Below are positions 1 through 9,600 of a DNA stretch of 33,285 nt, piece after piece. Within the stretch, counting starts at the first letter, position 1. Every line of letters starts with the position of its first letter. The stretch is from Nemertoderma westbladi (Eukaryota; Xenacoelomorpha; Nemertodermatida; Nemertodermatidae): positions 1 through 33,285 of the forward strand of contig JAUCBJ010006268.1 of NCBI GenBank assembly GCA_032718475.1, given 5' to 3'. A model generated the notes under the pieces. It did not search any database. It was not told the origin of the DNA and worked only from the letters and a program-made list of their open reading frames with translations. The translations under genes were made by a program, and so were the position numbers.

Positions 1-596
1 ATTAAAAACCTAGATAATCAACATTCTTTTAAATCTGCAGTTAAATCTCACCTCCGTGTGCAATGTAAAAATATGTACAATAGTCCTACAGTAAGTTATT
101 AGTTTATTAATTATTTACTATTTATACTGTAATTACGTTTTATAATAAATTGTTCTGTACATTACATCTTTATCGTTGAGTCGGACATTGTCACGCTCTC
201 GGTAAAGTTGTACATGTACATATATAGTGTAATTACGTTTTATATTGGTTTTAGGTTAGCGTATTGTAATATTGTATTTGTAACCAAGTAACATAAAGGA
301 CTCCTCTTGGAAATAAGCTGCAAAGCTTTAGGGGTAATCCTATATGTTATGTTGGACAATACCTTTATACCGGTACATTGTTTGGTGTATTTGTTATTGT
401 TTTTTCATAATGTATAAATAAATCGATCGATCTAATTGGTAGCCTTTTATTTTTATTGCGTAATCCAGATGGTACGATCACTACCTATACTTTTACGTTC
501 CCTATCGCGACGACTATTACCGGTACATACGTACCCTACCGGTATCGCTCTACAGTATTTGACATTTATTACATTTATATATTTTAATTTATTTAG
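1..596. other. Upstream flank of the first visible SPATA1 exon, probably intron
   Basis: AT-rich sequence ending in a good 3' splice site: a T-rich tract followed by AG at 595-596. No reading frame here looks like protein. The open frame that runs into the exon from 436 starts at a TTG and is hydrophobic without pattern, so I treat it as intron read-through. A 17-bp direct repeat (TGTAATTACGTTTTATA) occurs near 129 and 229. Earlier SPATA1 exons probably lie left of the window. Confidence 0.5.
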
Positions 597-2068
597 GGCT
601 TTGCAGTCCAAACTGCAACATAAGCGTCAGGTTGCCAAGGATACATGGAAGAAACGCTATTATGATGAAAAGAAGAAAACGAGTCCATTGGAAGACGCAT
701 GTAATAAATTAAAACGAGAACTCGAGAGTTTGCTGCGGAAACAGGTTAGTAATTTAATAACTCGAGATTTTGCTGCGGAAACAGGTTTGTAATTGGATAA
801 CTCGAGAGATTGCTGCGGAAACAGGTTCGTAATTTAATAATTCTGAGAGTTTGCTGCGGAACCAGGTTCGTAATTGGATAACTCGAGAGTTTGCTGCGGA
901 AACAGGTTCGAAAATGGATAACTCGAGAGCTTGCTGCGGAAACAGGTTTGTAATTGGATAACTCGAGAGTTTGCTGCGGGAACAGGTTCGTAATTGAATA
1001 ACTCTTGAGAGTTTGCTGCGGAAACAGGTGCGTAATTGGATAACCCGAGAGTTTGCTGCGGAAACAGGTTCGTAATTGAATAACTCTGAGAGTTTGCTGC
1101 GGAAACAGGATCGTTGTAGGATTACTCGAATCTTTAACCAAAGTGATTAATAGACCACAAATTGCGTCTGTCAGCAATGTGATCTTTATTATTCCTGCAG
1201 TTTATTCAGTAAGACATTATGTGGCCCTTAGGAGCTTGAGTTTATGGTCGGGGATTGGCCCGACAAAATTGACCAGGGAAAATCTGAATATAATTATCAT
1301 GTTTTGTTTATAATACTTTCTAGTTGACATCAATTTGCGTTATTTTTAATTAAATGTTAATTTCGTTTAGTTAAACTAGAGTCTCTGTAATTTTATGTTG
1401 TTAGGTAAATAAATTAGAGAAAGAGAGAGATATGCAACCGAATACGGCCCAAGCGTATTCAACACAGAATCGTATTGACCTGGCAAAGTTACAGAATGGA
1501 GTTGATTCATTACGTCAGAATGTTGAAGATTCCAAGATGAAGTGAGTACCGGTACCCCTACGTTGTTAAGGACGGCAATGTAGGTGGAGCGAAGGGTTTA
1601 TGGTTAGCGATTCTCTAATCCATTTTCTACAATATTCATACTTCCCGTTTAATGTTTTGGTTCCACTCCAATCTCTGTAACTGTTTTTTTTACTAATCAG
1701 CATTATATTTGTAACAAAAACCAATTTGTGGGACGAGGGACAGAAACTAATGCCATGCCATTCCAGGGGAAAATAAATAAAGGCAAATGAAAAAAAATCT
1801 TGGTTATAATAACATGTCACTATAAACTGATATTTTCCCTTATTGATAACTTTGTGATATCAACACCCCCCCCCCCCCCCCCCCCCCCCAATGTCTCCCC
1901 ATGTGATACATTAAGGCTGACGTTATTCATTGTCAACTTTCTAGGTTATTAACAGAAATAAAGCTCAGACACCAGGCCGAGACCGAGTTAAAGGCGCTGC
2001 GAGCCGAAGTCACACAGAAGAAACTCCAGGTGTCCCTGATGAGATCTCAGAGATTTCGCTCTCGATAA
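597..2068 (+). CDS. SPATA1: SPATA1-like coiled-coil protein, C-terminal exons (5' partial)
   Basis: Three coding exons join in frame: 597-744, 1405-1541 and 1945-2068 (TAA at 2066-2068). Splice sites are CAG/GTTAGT (745), TTAG/GTAAAT (1404), GAA/GTGAGT (1542) and CTAG/GTTA (1944). The product is highly charged and helical. Exon 1 has DTWKKRYYDEKKKTSPLED followed by a Lys/Leu/Glu heptad region; exon 2 has LQNGVDSLRQNVEDSKMK; exon 3 has LRHQAETELKALRAEVTQKK and ends in a basic tail. From memory this matches the conserved C-terminal domain of spermatogenesis-associated protein 1, a sperm protein reported to bind an intraflagellar-transport subunit. Only about 136 residues are visible; the N-terminal part is outside the window. 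AATAAA lies at 2309-2314. A generic coiled-coil protein is the alternative, but the order of motifs across three exons favours SPATA1. Confidence 0.7.
718..1128 (+). repeat. 40-bp minisatellite built from exon end plus 5' splice site
   Basis: About ten imperfect copies of a ~40-bp unit run head to tail. The core is GAGAGTTTGCTGCGGAAACA followed by GGTTCGTAATTGGATAACTC. The first copy is the real end of the SPATA1 exon with its donor (CAG/GTTAGT); the others lie in the intron and carry CAG/GTTCGT, GTTTGT, GTTCGA or GTGCGT. Units are adjacent without unique spacers. Using a later donor adds multiples of ~40 nt, so it would shift the frame. Confidence 0.95.
1542..1944 (+). other. SPATA1 intron with a 24-bp poly(C) tract
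   Basis: Standard GT-AG intron between the last two SPATA1 exons. It contains an uninterrupted run of 24 C (1866-1889) not far upstream of the acceptor. The minus-strand open frame at 1566-1820 has no recognisable domain and I do not call it a gene. Confidence 0.75.
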
Positions 2069-3067
2069 ATTGTTAACTTTTCCATCGCAGCAGAATTTTC
2101 CAGTAATTTATTATGATTTGCAATATTTTATTTCAATCAATTACATTTGCAATCGATTAATATAATTAGGGTCTCCCTTTTTAGTTGTAATATCGGTAAT
2201 TTAATTTTTAGTTTCTCTGGGTTTTCTTACTCTTCTTGTCGTAATCCTTTCTTCGTTTTTCCTTATTAATTATTATTTAAATTATTTATCGTATTTCAGA
2301 TATCTAATAATAAAGAATACTATACCAATATAAATAAATACGCGTATGTTTTGGGTCTTTTGGGACCTCAGTTATGCTTAAGTTGGTGCCTCAGATTGAA
2401 TTGCATTTTAGAAATTAGTATTTTAATTACATTTTTAAATTAATAATCATTAATACGTTTAAACATATATTTTGAACACTGTTTTTAATTCGTGGTGCAC
2501 ATTTCTTTCTGTGTGGTGTTATAGTATAGTTGGTCCATTATTATTGTTGTTATTCATATTATGTTATTTATTTCCTGTATTAAATTATTATTATAATCAG
2601 AGTGCGTAATATTTATTTATTTTAATATGGTAAAAAAACTTTATTTGTGGTGCAGGTTGTAATCTTCAAACTATATTGTTATATAATAATTGTTGCCTCA
2701 ATGGAGTGGTGCGTCTTATGGTGCAAAGGTTTTATTTTTAGTTATTTGTGTAATACTATTTATTTGTGTTTTTTACTGAGCAATTTGATAAATTATTTAA
2801 GAAATATCAAAAGTGTGACCAGCAGATAACTTTAAAATCTTTCCTCTAATCTTTAAACCAGGTTGTAAAACTTGTAATGTCCCGAAACGCGATGGATTAA
2901 TCGTTATTTAATTATTAAAGAACTTAGGAATTATAATTAGGGGGGGGGGGGGGGGGGGGGTATAGTGCTTATCAGGGCGGTTGCTTATGAATTTGGATGA
3001 GCGATAAATATAACATGCTGTGAAACGGCCTCGCGCAGAAGAACTACTTTAAAGCTATGCAACTTCC
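2069..3067. other. 3' UTR and intergenic spacer with poly(G)
   Basis: AT-rich spacer. AATAAA hexamers at 2309-2314 and 2333-2338 could end the SPATA1 transcript. A run of 21 G occupies 2940-2960. No coding potential seen; the 60-codon open frame at 2647 looks random. Confidence 0.5.
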
Positions 3068-3600
3068 GTACAAAATGTGGGGCGAGCCACGAAGTTGGCG
3101 GAGCCTTAGCGAATTGACACTGTTAGGGGGTGGGTCAATTTATGCAAATAGTTGTCGTCGTCGTCGTCGTCGTCGTTGTCGTCGTCGTCGTTGTCGTCGT
3201 CGTCGTTGTCGTCGTCGTTACGATTTTGACATGCTAATAACTTTGTCGGATTTAAAGCTGCCAAGTTGAAAATTTGTAGGTATCAATATGAGCAAAAGTT
3301 GAGATTTTTGAGAGACTTTCAGACACCATCAGTGCAATGGTCTCCCGCTAGAGGGCCACATGTCTAAACATTAAATGCCCTCCCATTTCTTTGCTTTTAA
3401 TCCGTTTAAGCTGAAACTTGGCAGATATGTATTAGACCATTAGCTGTGACTTTCAAAGGAGGCGAATCCATCTGCAGTTCTCCAGTCTGCCGCTAGAGGG
3501 CCAACGTGACTATTTGCATAAATTGACCTACCCCCTAACAGTGTCAATTCGCTAAGGCTCTGCCAACTTCGTGCTGCGCGAAGTCCCCACTTCGTGTACA
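3068..3600. mobile_element. Inverted-repeat nonautonomous element with internal (CGT)n
   Basis: The two ends are inverted copies of each other over roughly 80-90 bp. The left arm (about 3068-3150) contains GAGCCTTAGCGAATTGACAC and the right arm (about 3510-3600) contains its reverse complement GTGTCAATTCGCTAAGGCTC. The interior carries an impure CGT/GTC trinucleotide run (3151-3220) and two direct copies of CGCTAGAGGGCCA (about 3346 and 3492). There is no transposase. It looks like a foldback or MITE-type element; I could not fix a target-site duplication. Confidence 0.7.
3151..3220. repeat. (GTC/CGT)n trinucleotide microsatellite
   Basis: About 70 bp of CGT units interrupted every few copies by TTG. 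It sits beside the left arm of the inverted-repeat element. Its poly-arginine translation in one frame is an artefact of the repeat. Confidence 0.95.
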
Positions 3601-4036
3601 AATATATATATATATATATTACTTACCTTAAACCATATCTGCCTGCCTGACTTAAAAACCTGTCAGTTTCACTGCCCAAATACTGGAAACTTAGCACAGC
3701 AAAACAATGCACTGATATCCATATCAGTGACACATCTATTAGTTTGCCAAAATTGATGTAATTGATATATTTACGCCAGGAAATGAGATTATACTTTAAC
3801 TACCTCACGTCCAATAATAATTTCTATATTATAATTAACTAGGTTAACTCAAAGTACATCATGGAAACTAAAATAAAATTGTCTACCAGATTGGTAGACG
3901 CGCAGCTACGCGCAGATATGAAAAACTGTTATTTAATCTTGTTTGATGTTTTGGTTAGAGCATCTTACTAATAGCCTGTTTCTACCATTTAGTACAGTAC
4001 AAACACTAGTAATATTAGCTATACTAAATTCAAAAG
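3601..4036. other. 5' flank of the EF-hand gene
   Basis: A short (TA)n run lies near 3603-3619, followed by unremarkable AT-rich sequence with a small hairpin (GTCTACCAGATTGGTAGAC near 3880). The last ~70 bases before the ATG are probably promoter and 5' UTR. I see no clear TATA box or splice site. Confidence 0.4.
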
Positions 4037-5221
4037 ATGTCTCAAGAAGATGACTATGTTAACCAATCACAACCGCTTGATCCACCGGAAACTCCTGCCA
4101 ATGATGAGGATGACAACGGACGAGTCGCTATTCTAACAGACCGGGAGATGGCGTACCTGTTGGAAGATACGGTTTTCACGGAGAAAGAAATAGAGAGGAT
4201 CGTAAAACGGTATAACATTTGGGCTGAACATAAACACAAAAACGAACCCCTAGACAGCAATCTAATGATGACGGTAGGGGAATTCATTCACATCCCAGAA
4301 TGCATTGTTAATCCTTTCGCTTTTCGGATTGCTGAATCATTCGCATACGATTCTGTGGGATTTGGTTTGTTGGAGAAAAACGACATGATACGAGATGAGA
4401 AAAAGCGACTGGCAAAAGCTGAAGCTTTACGTTTGTACAATAAGAGTAAAGGAATAACGTCGGATACTACGGAACAAAAATATAATGAAGGGAGAACCAC
4501 AACTGCGTTGACGTCTCAACCGCCGCCCCCAATAATACAAACCCCGTCGGAAACACCTCCGCCACCGCCGCCATCATCAGCGCAGCCACCGCCGCCACCA
4601 CCAACACTAAACGCACCGCAACCACCACCAACACTAGACGCACCGCCGCCACCACCAACACTAAACGCACCGCAACCAACACCAGCGCAGAACACACCGC
4701 AACCACCACCAACCCCAACAGTTGGAGTCACTCTAGACCCCCCCGAGGACCAACCAACCGCGCACCCTCAGACCGATGTCCCTGTCCAAGCCGATGATTT
4801 CAAGGAATCCAAACTCGAACGCAATCTACCATATGTCGATCCCGACGACATGTACGTAAACGAGGGAGTATTGCTTACGGATTCTAAACCTGACCATGGG
4901 AAGATCACCAGGGTGAAGTTTGTAGAAATATTTTCGGTGTTAAGTTCCAAACAGACTCTCGATTTCAAGAGGCAATTTCTCTTCGAATGCTTCGACAGGA
5001 GCGGAGATGGTGTCATACAATACCACGACGTTTTCCAGATGTACAAAATGGTTTTGAGTCCAAACTTTTCCGACAAACAGTTGGCCCAGATGGCTACATT
5101 TATTCTCAACCGCAGCGATCTCAAGCAACCCGGCATGATGAACTTTGATGAGTTCTCAGCTCTTGTTCCTGATCACGAAGTGCGAGAGCGATTGAGTGTT
5201 AATCTGCAGTTGCCAGAGTGA
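4037..5221 (+). CDS. Calcineurin-B/CHP-like EF-hand protein with proline-rich insertion
   Basis: Intronless frame of 394 codons from an ATG in AT-rich leader to TGA. The N-terminal half (residues ~33-125) follows the calcineurin B / CHP pattern: a helix FTEKEIERIVKRY, a degenerate loop, then GEFIHIPECIVNPFAFRI, matching the family's 'F..IPEL..NP...RI' segment. Residues ~161-235 are a Pro-rich tract of repeated PPPTLNAPQ-type units. The C-terminal half (~285-394) resumes the fold with one canonical-looking loop, DRSGDGVIQYHD at residues 320-331 (position 12 is D, not E), and a degenerate fourth hand ending in MNFDEFSALV. Family members are Ca2+-sensing regulatory subunits of phosphatases or ion exchangers. 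The partner here is unknown. The Pro-rich linker between lobes makes it about twice the usual ~170-200 residues. No N-myristoylation motif (it begins MSQ). Confidence 0.85.
   Translation: MSQEDDYVNQSQPLDPPETPANDEDDNGRVAILTDREMAYLLEDTVFTEKEIERIVKRYNIWAEHKHKNEPLDSNLMMTVGEFIHIPECIVNPFAFRIAESFAYDSVGFGLLEKNDMIRDEKKRLAKAEALRLYNKSKGITSDTTEQKYNEGRTTTALTSQPPPPIIQTPSETPPPPPPSSAQPPPPPPTLNAPQPPPTLDAPPPPPTLNAPQPTPAQNTPQPPPTPTVGVTLDPPEDQPTAHPQTDVPVQADDFKESKLERNLPYVDPDDMYVNEGVLLTDSKPDHGKITRVKFVEIFSVLSSKQTLDFKRQFLFECFDRSGDGVIQYHDVFQMYKMVLSPNFSDKQLAQMATFILNRSDLKQPGMMNFDEFSALVPDHEVRERLSVNLQLPE
4516..4731 (+). repeat. Coding repeat for the proline-rich linker
   Basis: C-rich degenerate tandem units of about 27-30 bp (CCACCACCAACACTAAACGC and variants) inside the EF-hand gene. 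The long Gly- and Val-rich open frames on the opposite strand are by-products of this composition. Confidence 0.85.
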
Positions 5222-5881
5222 TTCCATAGTAAAACTCATAATTGTATTATACAGATACCGCACTGTTGTAAGATAAAAATGAAATATCTATACTTCCAGC
5301 GTAAGAAGGTTTCACGCAGGTACAGTTGTAGGTAACAACAAAATTTAAGTCATAATTTGTTTTAAGGTCAAGCAGAGATCCTGTTATGAAGAGGTTTAAC
5401 ATTGCGCTAAATCCAATTTAGTGAACCCAAAATTGTTAGTTAATTGCAACTGGGAACTGGTTAATTAAATGTCAAGCTGCTGTTTAAATACAGCGTCACC
5501 ACCATTATTAGCTGGTCTCAATGAAATTGATAACATGAGGTTGTTATTACTTAGTAACAGCGTTGCGAAATACAATATGCTTGAGCGAAACATAGACCAT
5601 AGACTTATGTTAATTAAATGTCAGCTACTGTATAACTAGAGGATAATCATTTGAGCACAATATGGCATTGATAACATGGTGCCATTCTACTATAGTAAGT
5701 AATAATGCCACGGATAAACTAAAGGTCGAGACTTAGTTACTTGTATCTAAGGACTTAGTTACAATATTCTTATCTAATTCTCTTACCCTCTTACAGCACA
5801 CTACTGTATTATCACAACTACCTATAAACTGTAAGCTCTTCATTTTATTCTAAGTTGTTTTATACAATCGAAAAATAACTA
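5222..5881. other. 3' flank of EF-hand gene with a decayed ~150-bp duplication
   Basis: No gene seen. Similar blocks starting GTTAATTAAATGTC (about 5460 and 5609) and continuing through TGATAACATG suggest an old tandem duplication with a ~150-bp period. ATTAAA at 5464-5469 is a possible polyadenylation signal for the EF-hand gene. Confidence 0.4.
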
Positions 5882-6195
5882 CTGTAATGTAGTGCTTAAA
5901 CGGGATCAGACTTTTCGGGATTTCCGGGATCGGGATCGGGATTATCACTCTTGTTTTTCGGGTTTGCAATTTTGGATTAAATTCCTCAAATTTAATAGTA
6001 TATGTGGCGGATTTTGGGTAACAATCACTTTATCTTACACTTCTGAAATATTATTAGTAAGATAAAGTGACATAAAAATTACTTATAACCAATAAATTTC
6101 CGTTCTGCTAGAACTATTTATCAGATATTAAACAAATTTATTCATTATATTTACTTCGGGATCCCGGACAAAAAAAGTTAAACACTACTGTACTG
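5882..6195. mobile_element. hAT-type MITE (298 bp) with 8-bp target duplication
   Basis: The element proper is 5890-6187. It begins TAGTGCTTAA and ends with the reverse complement of TAGTGTTTAA. It is flanked by 8-bp direct repeats CTGTAATG (5882-5889) and CTGTACTG (6188-6195), 7 of 8 identical. The interior has GGGATC-rich ends and a perfect 14-bp inverted repeat (6025-6038 with 6057-6070). TIR form and duplication length are typical of hAT elements; it encodes no transposase. Confidence 0.8.
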
Positions 6196-6236
6196 TAACG
6201 TGAAAGTTTTATTTGGTCAATATTAGCATCTTAACA

Positions 6237-6600
6237 ATGGGACTGAAAAAACGAGCCCGAGTTGGCAGGGGCACTTCTGCTGCAAGCCGGGTTCGAGCTG
6301 CGAATGCAGAGAAGAATTCTCAATAGACTGAAGTACGCCTAGACACACACCGGGTCAATGTAGCTGATGCCAGATCCAGGGAAACAACACCTCAGCGCCT
6401 TACTCGTCAGACAGAACCTTGACGCTCAACAACATGCCACCGTCAGAAACCAGGAAACCAGACACGCCAAGGTGCCAATCGGGCTAACATGGCTGTGGCC
6501 CGATCTCTCAAATTGTCACCTCAACGAGAGACCCGAAAAAGCGACAACCGGACCAACAATGATGTGGCCCGATCTCTCAAATTGTCTTGAATGTGTTCAG
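6237..6600 (+). pseudogene. Degenerate Arg/Gln-rich ORF remnant, possibly transposon-derived
   Basis: Translation shows a recurring Arg/Glu/Thr/Gln-rich pattern broken by stops and frame changes: MGLKKRARVGRGT near 6237, then ARSRETTPQRLTRQ, then ATVRNQET, then two copies of ARSLKLS about 66 bp apart (DNA repeat GTGGCCCGATCTCTCAAATT). Such short repeats resemble the basic N-terminal repeats of some large transposon proteins, for example Helitron-like ORFs, but I cannot confirm the family. It ends where a poly(G) tract and the large palindrome begin. Confidence 0.35.
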
Positions 6601-6611
6601 CGACGTTCTTA

Positions 6612-7738
6612 TGAAGCGTTTATGAAGCGGGGGGGGGGGGGGGGGGGGGGGGGGGTAGCGCATTTTCTTACCAAGAAGACGAATTTTTGAAACATATCCT
6701 ATGTGATGCAGAATTTCATGCTGAATCCAAATATGGAAACCGTTTTCCCATAGAAGATACTGGTTCCGATATATCGCGATATCGGTAAAAGAGATGAAGG
6801 TTGGGGTTTGCATTCAATTTCTGCAAATTTCTGTGCTCAGTGGTGCCAATTGGATGTTTCCACGAGGAAGAGGACAAAATTTTAATTGAGAAGGTATTTT
6901 TTTATGATTATTGGACCTACTTGTCAGTTTATAAGACAACTTCAATTCTCCGGAATGAAGACGGGACTCGAATAAGCGACTCTGCGGTCTTTGCGGGATT
7001 TAACGGAATAGACTTATTGGTCATCGGAGATCTTCCAAATGTATAATCTCCAGTTCTAGTGGTCGTACGGAGTTCGTTTTGGGCTCATTCGAAAGCTCTT
7101 TTCTTAGAGAACAAAGTTACCGTTTGATTTAAGACAAAATGGTTGTAAAGCAACATAACATGAATTTGGGTAAAATATGCCTTGTAAATTTTGTTCAAGT
7201 TATGATTGCTCAGGCAGCTTTCAAGAGTTTGCCAAACCAAATCGTAACTTTGGTCTCTGAGAAAAGAGCTTTCGAATGAGCCCTAAACGAACTCCGTACG
7301 ACCACTAGAACTGGAGATTATACATTTTGAAGATCTCCGATGACCGATAAGTCTATTCCGTGTAATCCCGCAAAGACCGCAGAGCCGCTTATTCGAGTCC
7401 TGTCTTCATTCCGGAGAATTGAAGTTGTCTTATAAACTGTTCAGTAGGTCCAATAATCATAAAAAAATACCTTCTCAATTAAAATTTTGTGCTCTTTCTC
7501 GTGGAGACATCCAATTAGCACCACTGAGCACAGAAATTTGCAGAAATTGAATGCAAACCCCAAACTTCATCTCCTTTACCGATATCGCGATATATCGGAG
7601 CCAGTATCTTCTATCCCAGATATCTCGAAAACTAAGCAAGATATGGGAAAACGGTTTCCATATTTGGATTCAGCATGAAATTCTGCATCAGATGTTTCAA
7701 AAATTCGACTTTTTGGTCAGAAAATCCATTAACGCTTA
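6612..7738. mobile_element. ~1.1-kb near-perfect palindrome (foldback-type element)
   Basis: The left arm (about 6656-7165) and right arm (about 7190-7738) are inverted copies with few differences. Examples: GAATTTTTGAAACAT with its complement near 7700; CGATATATCGCGATATCGGT near 6768 with its complement near 7580; CGTACGGAGTTCGTTTTGGG near 7065 with its complement near 7288. The right arm has ~30 bp extra relative to the left. A 27-bp G run (6629-6655) sits inside the left terminus. Weak open frames in the arms mirror each other and are not genes. This is a foldback or long-TIR element; no transposase is visible. Confidence 0.85.
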
Positions 7739-9600
7739 AATTAACTAAAAGCGAAAGTCCAGAGGTGTCAACAAAAGTACAATCTTTTCTCTCAAATTCT
7801 ATAAGCTGGTTGTAGAATAGCTAGTACAGTATATATGTCACTCGATCTAACACTGATAAACTTATGTTTTATGGAGAAAATGTATGCTTCTTCTTTTTAT
7901 TCCGTCCATAAATACCTTACTACCAATAGTTCGAGTGGAAAGTATGTAGGATAGGCCTTATTTTATGGTCGAACATAAAAAAAGTTACATTTCCGTTTAT
8001 TTGACAAGTCTAGTTTTCCAGATATACAGTTCTAGTCGTAGATATACAGTAGTTAGATTGGATGTGACTATAGCGGGGTAGCCCCCCCCCCCCCCCCGCT
8101 CCCGCCTTCACGTACCAGCCCCCAACACACTCCACATAAATGAATTGAGATCAATAAACATATTCAATAACAGCTGCTCCCAGCGAAGGAGACGTCCAGA
8201 GAGAACGCGACATACATGCGCGTTGAGCAGCCATGGGATTATTGGATTACAGCTATCTGGTAATTTAATTCATATAATGGCCCAATTCAACCAGAACAAT
8301 GGCAATAAATTCATACGTCTAGTCTCTAGAGTTCTCAAGGGGAGTAGATTGCCCTAATTGTTTCTAATCTTCCTGCTTTAATTAGTTACTTTATTTACGT
8401 CTAGTGCAGTAGTATAATATAGCCCAGGCCAGTCTATTCCAACTATTTGTGTTTACTGTATTTATTTATTAGAATAATATTAAAATATGTTTCTGTTTGC
8501 GATAACTTTTTGGTTAGGAAGGACGAGCAGTATTTTATAAAAAGTTTATTTTTGGAAATTAGCAGAAGCAAATAGAGACTCTTGTTGGTTTTATAGAGTT
8601 TGAGCAAACATGTTCCAAGCGAGCTACTCTAAAGTTTTCTAATTTGGAATGGGGTGTCATGTGTCACAATTCAGCTTTCCTTACTAAGAAATTCACTCTA
8701 CCTAGCATTGAGTCATTAGGGAAAATACTGTAATATAAAGTAAAAAATATTTCTTCGGCTATTATGTCAGGAATTTTATCATTGCAGAGGAAACCGCAAT
8801 ATATTAAACTTTTGTGTTGTTTAAAAATGGAAAATGTTTGTTTGAAGCAATCAGAATAAGAAATAGGAAAATTAACTAAAATAACAGCTTCTTTCTGATT
8901 AGAGATTACCTCCAAAATAATACTGTAACCTCTTTATATTGACTGACTGACTGTAGTTTATTGTCTGAGCTAATGGCGCAAAAGGACCGCAAATACACAC
9001 TGTGTTTAAAAGTTCTTGTAAATGAATTTCATTTCATTTAAAACATCTGCCAATATCTGTATTGTTTTGGTTAGAATAACGTGCCTCTGTAACCTGCAGA
9101 TTTCCCTTAGTTGATAATTTACATTGAGAAAAGATATTGAATTCGCCGAGATGGGATTTGCGTCAAGTACCCCCCTCCCCCTTTCTGGGTGGCGGAGGCC
9201 TATATATCGTATTTATAGAAATTTATGATAAAGGATAATTGCCTTTCCCGAGCAAGATAATTGCCCCCGGGGATAATTCGTACGAGAAGGATAATTCAAA
9301 TCAAAATAGCAAAGAAACGGTCGAATATTCAGTTACCTCCTAACTACCTGAGGGGCCCTTTATCTAAAAAGCAAACAAACACAGTTACAGTATCTGGATC
9401 CAAATCTCATCCCCAGTGTACTTCTTCTCTGTGCGTTAATGCGTTATTTCATCTTTATAAGTCCAACTTCTTGGACGAGAGTCCATTCTAGTTTACCTGG
9501 TCTACTTTTATCGTCCTGGTATGGTGTTCCATTTTACAATTTGTATTTTGTTTCAAAGAAATTCAATAATAAATTAGTAATAGAAAGCCGGTAAGCTGGA
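7739..9600. other. Gene-free spacer
   Basis: AT-rich spacer. It contains a 16-bp C run (8082-8097) and four scattered GATAATT motifs near 9233-9297. The minus-strand frame at 8664-8915 and the plus frames at 8145 and 9261 show no domain and use doubtful starts. I see no convincing gene. Confidence 0.4.

Noticed and set aside
436-596. Extension of the SPATA1 exon upstream
   Set aside because: It starts at TTG, has no pattern, and a good splice acceptor ends at 596.
718-1128. CRISPR-like regular array
   Set aside because: Units are directly adjacent with no unique spacers, and the sequence is eukaryotic.
746-1177. 143-codon minus-strand open frame with repeated TCFRSKLSSYPITN
   Set aside because: It is the antisense reading of the 40-bp exon/donor minisatellite, not a gene.
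3057-3269. Arg-rich 70-codon frame
   Set aside because: It is the translation of the CGT microsatellite inside an inverted-repeat element.
4467-4731. Gly-rich and Val-rich minus-strand frames
   Set aside because: They are shadows of the proline-rich coding repeat of the EF-hand gene.
7487-7739. Two overlapping plus-strand frames in the palindrome arm
   Set aside because: They mirror frames in the other arm and have no domain; explained by the inverted repeat.
8664-8915. 83-codon minus-strand frame
   Set aside because: No recognised domain, doubtful start, and no splice or neighbour support.
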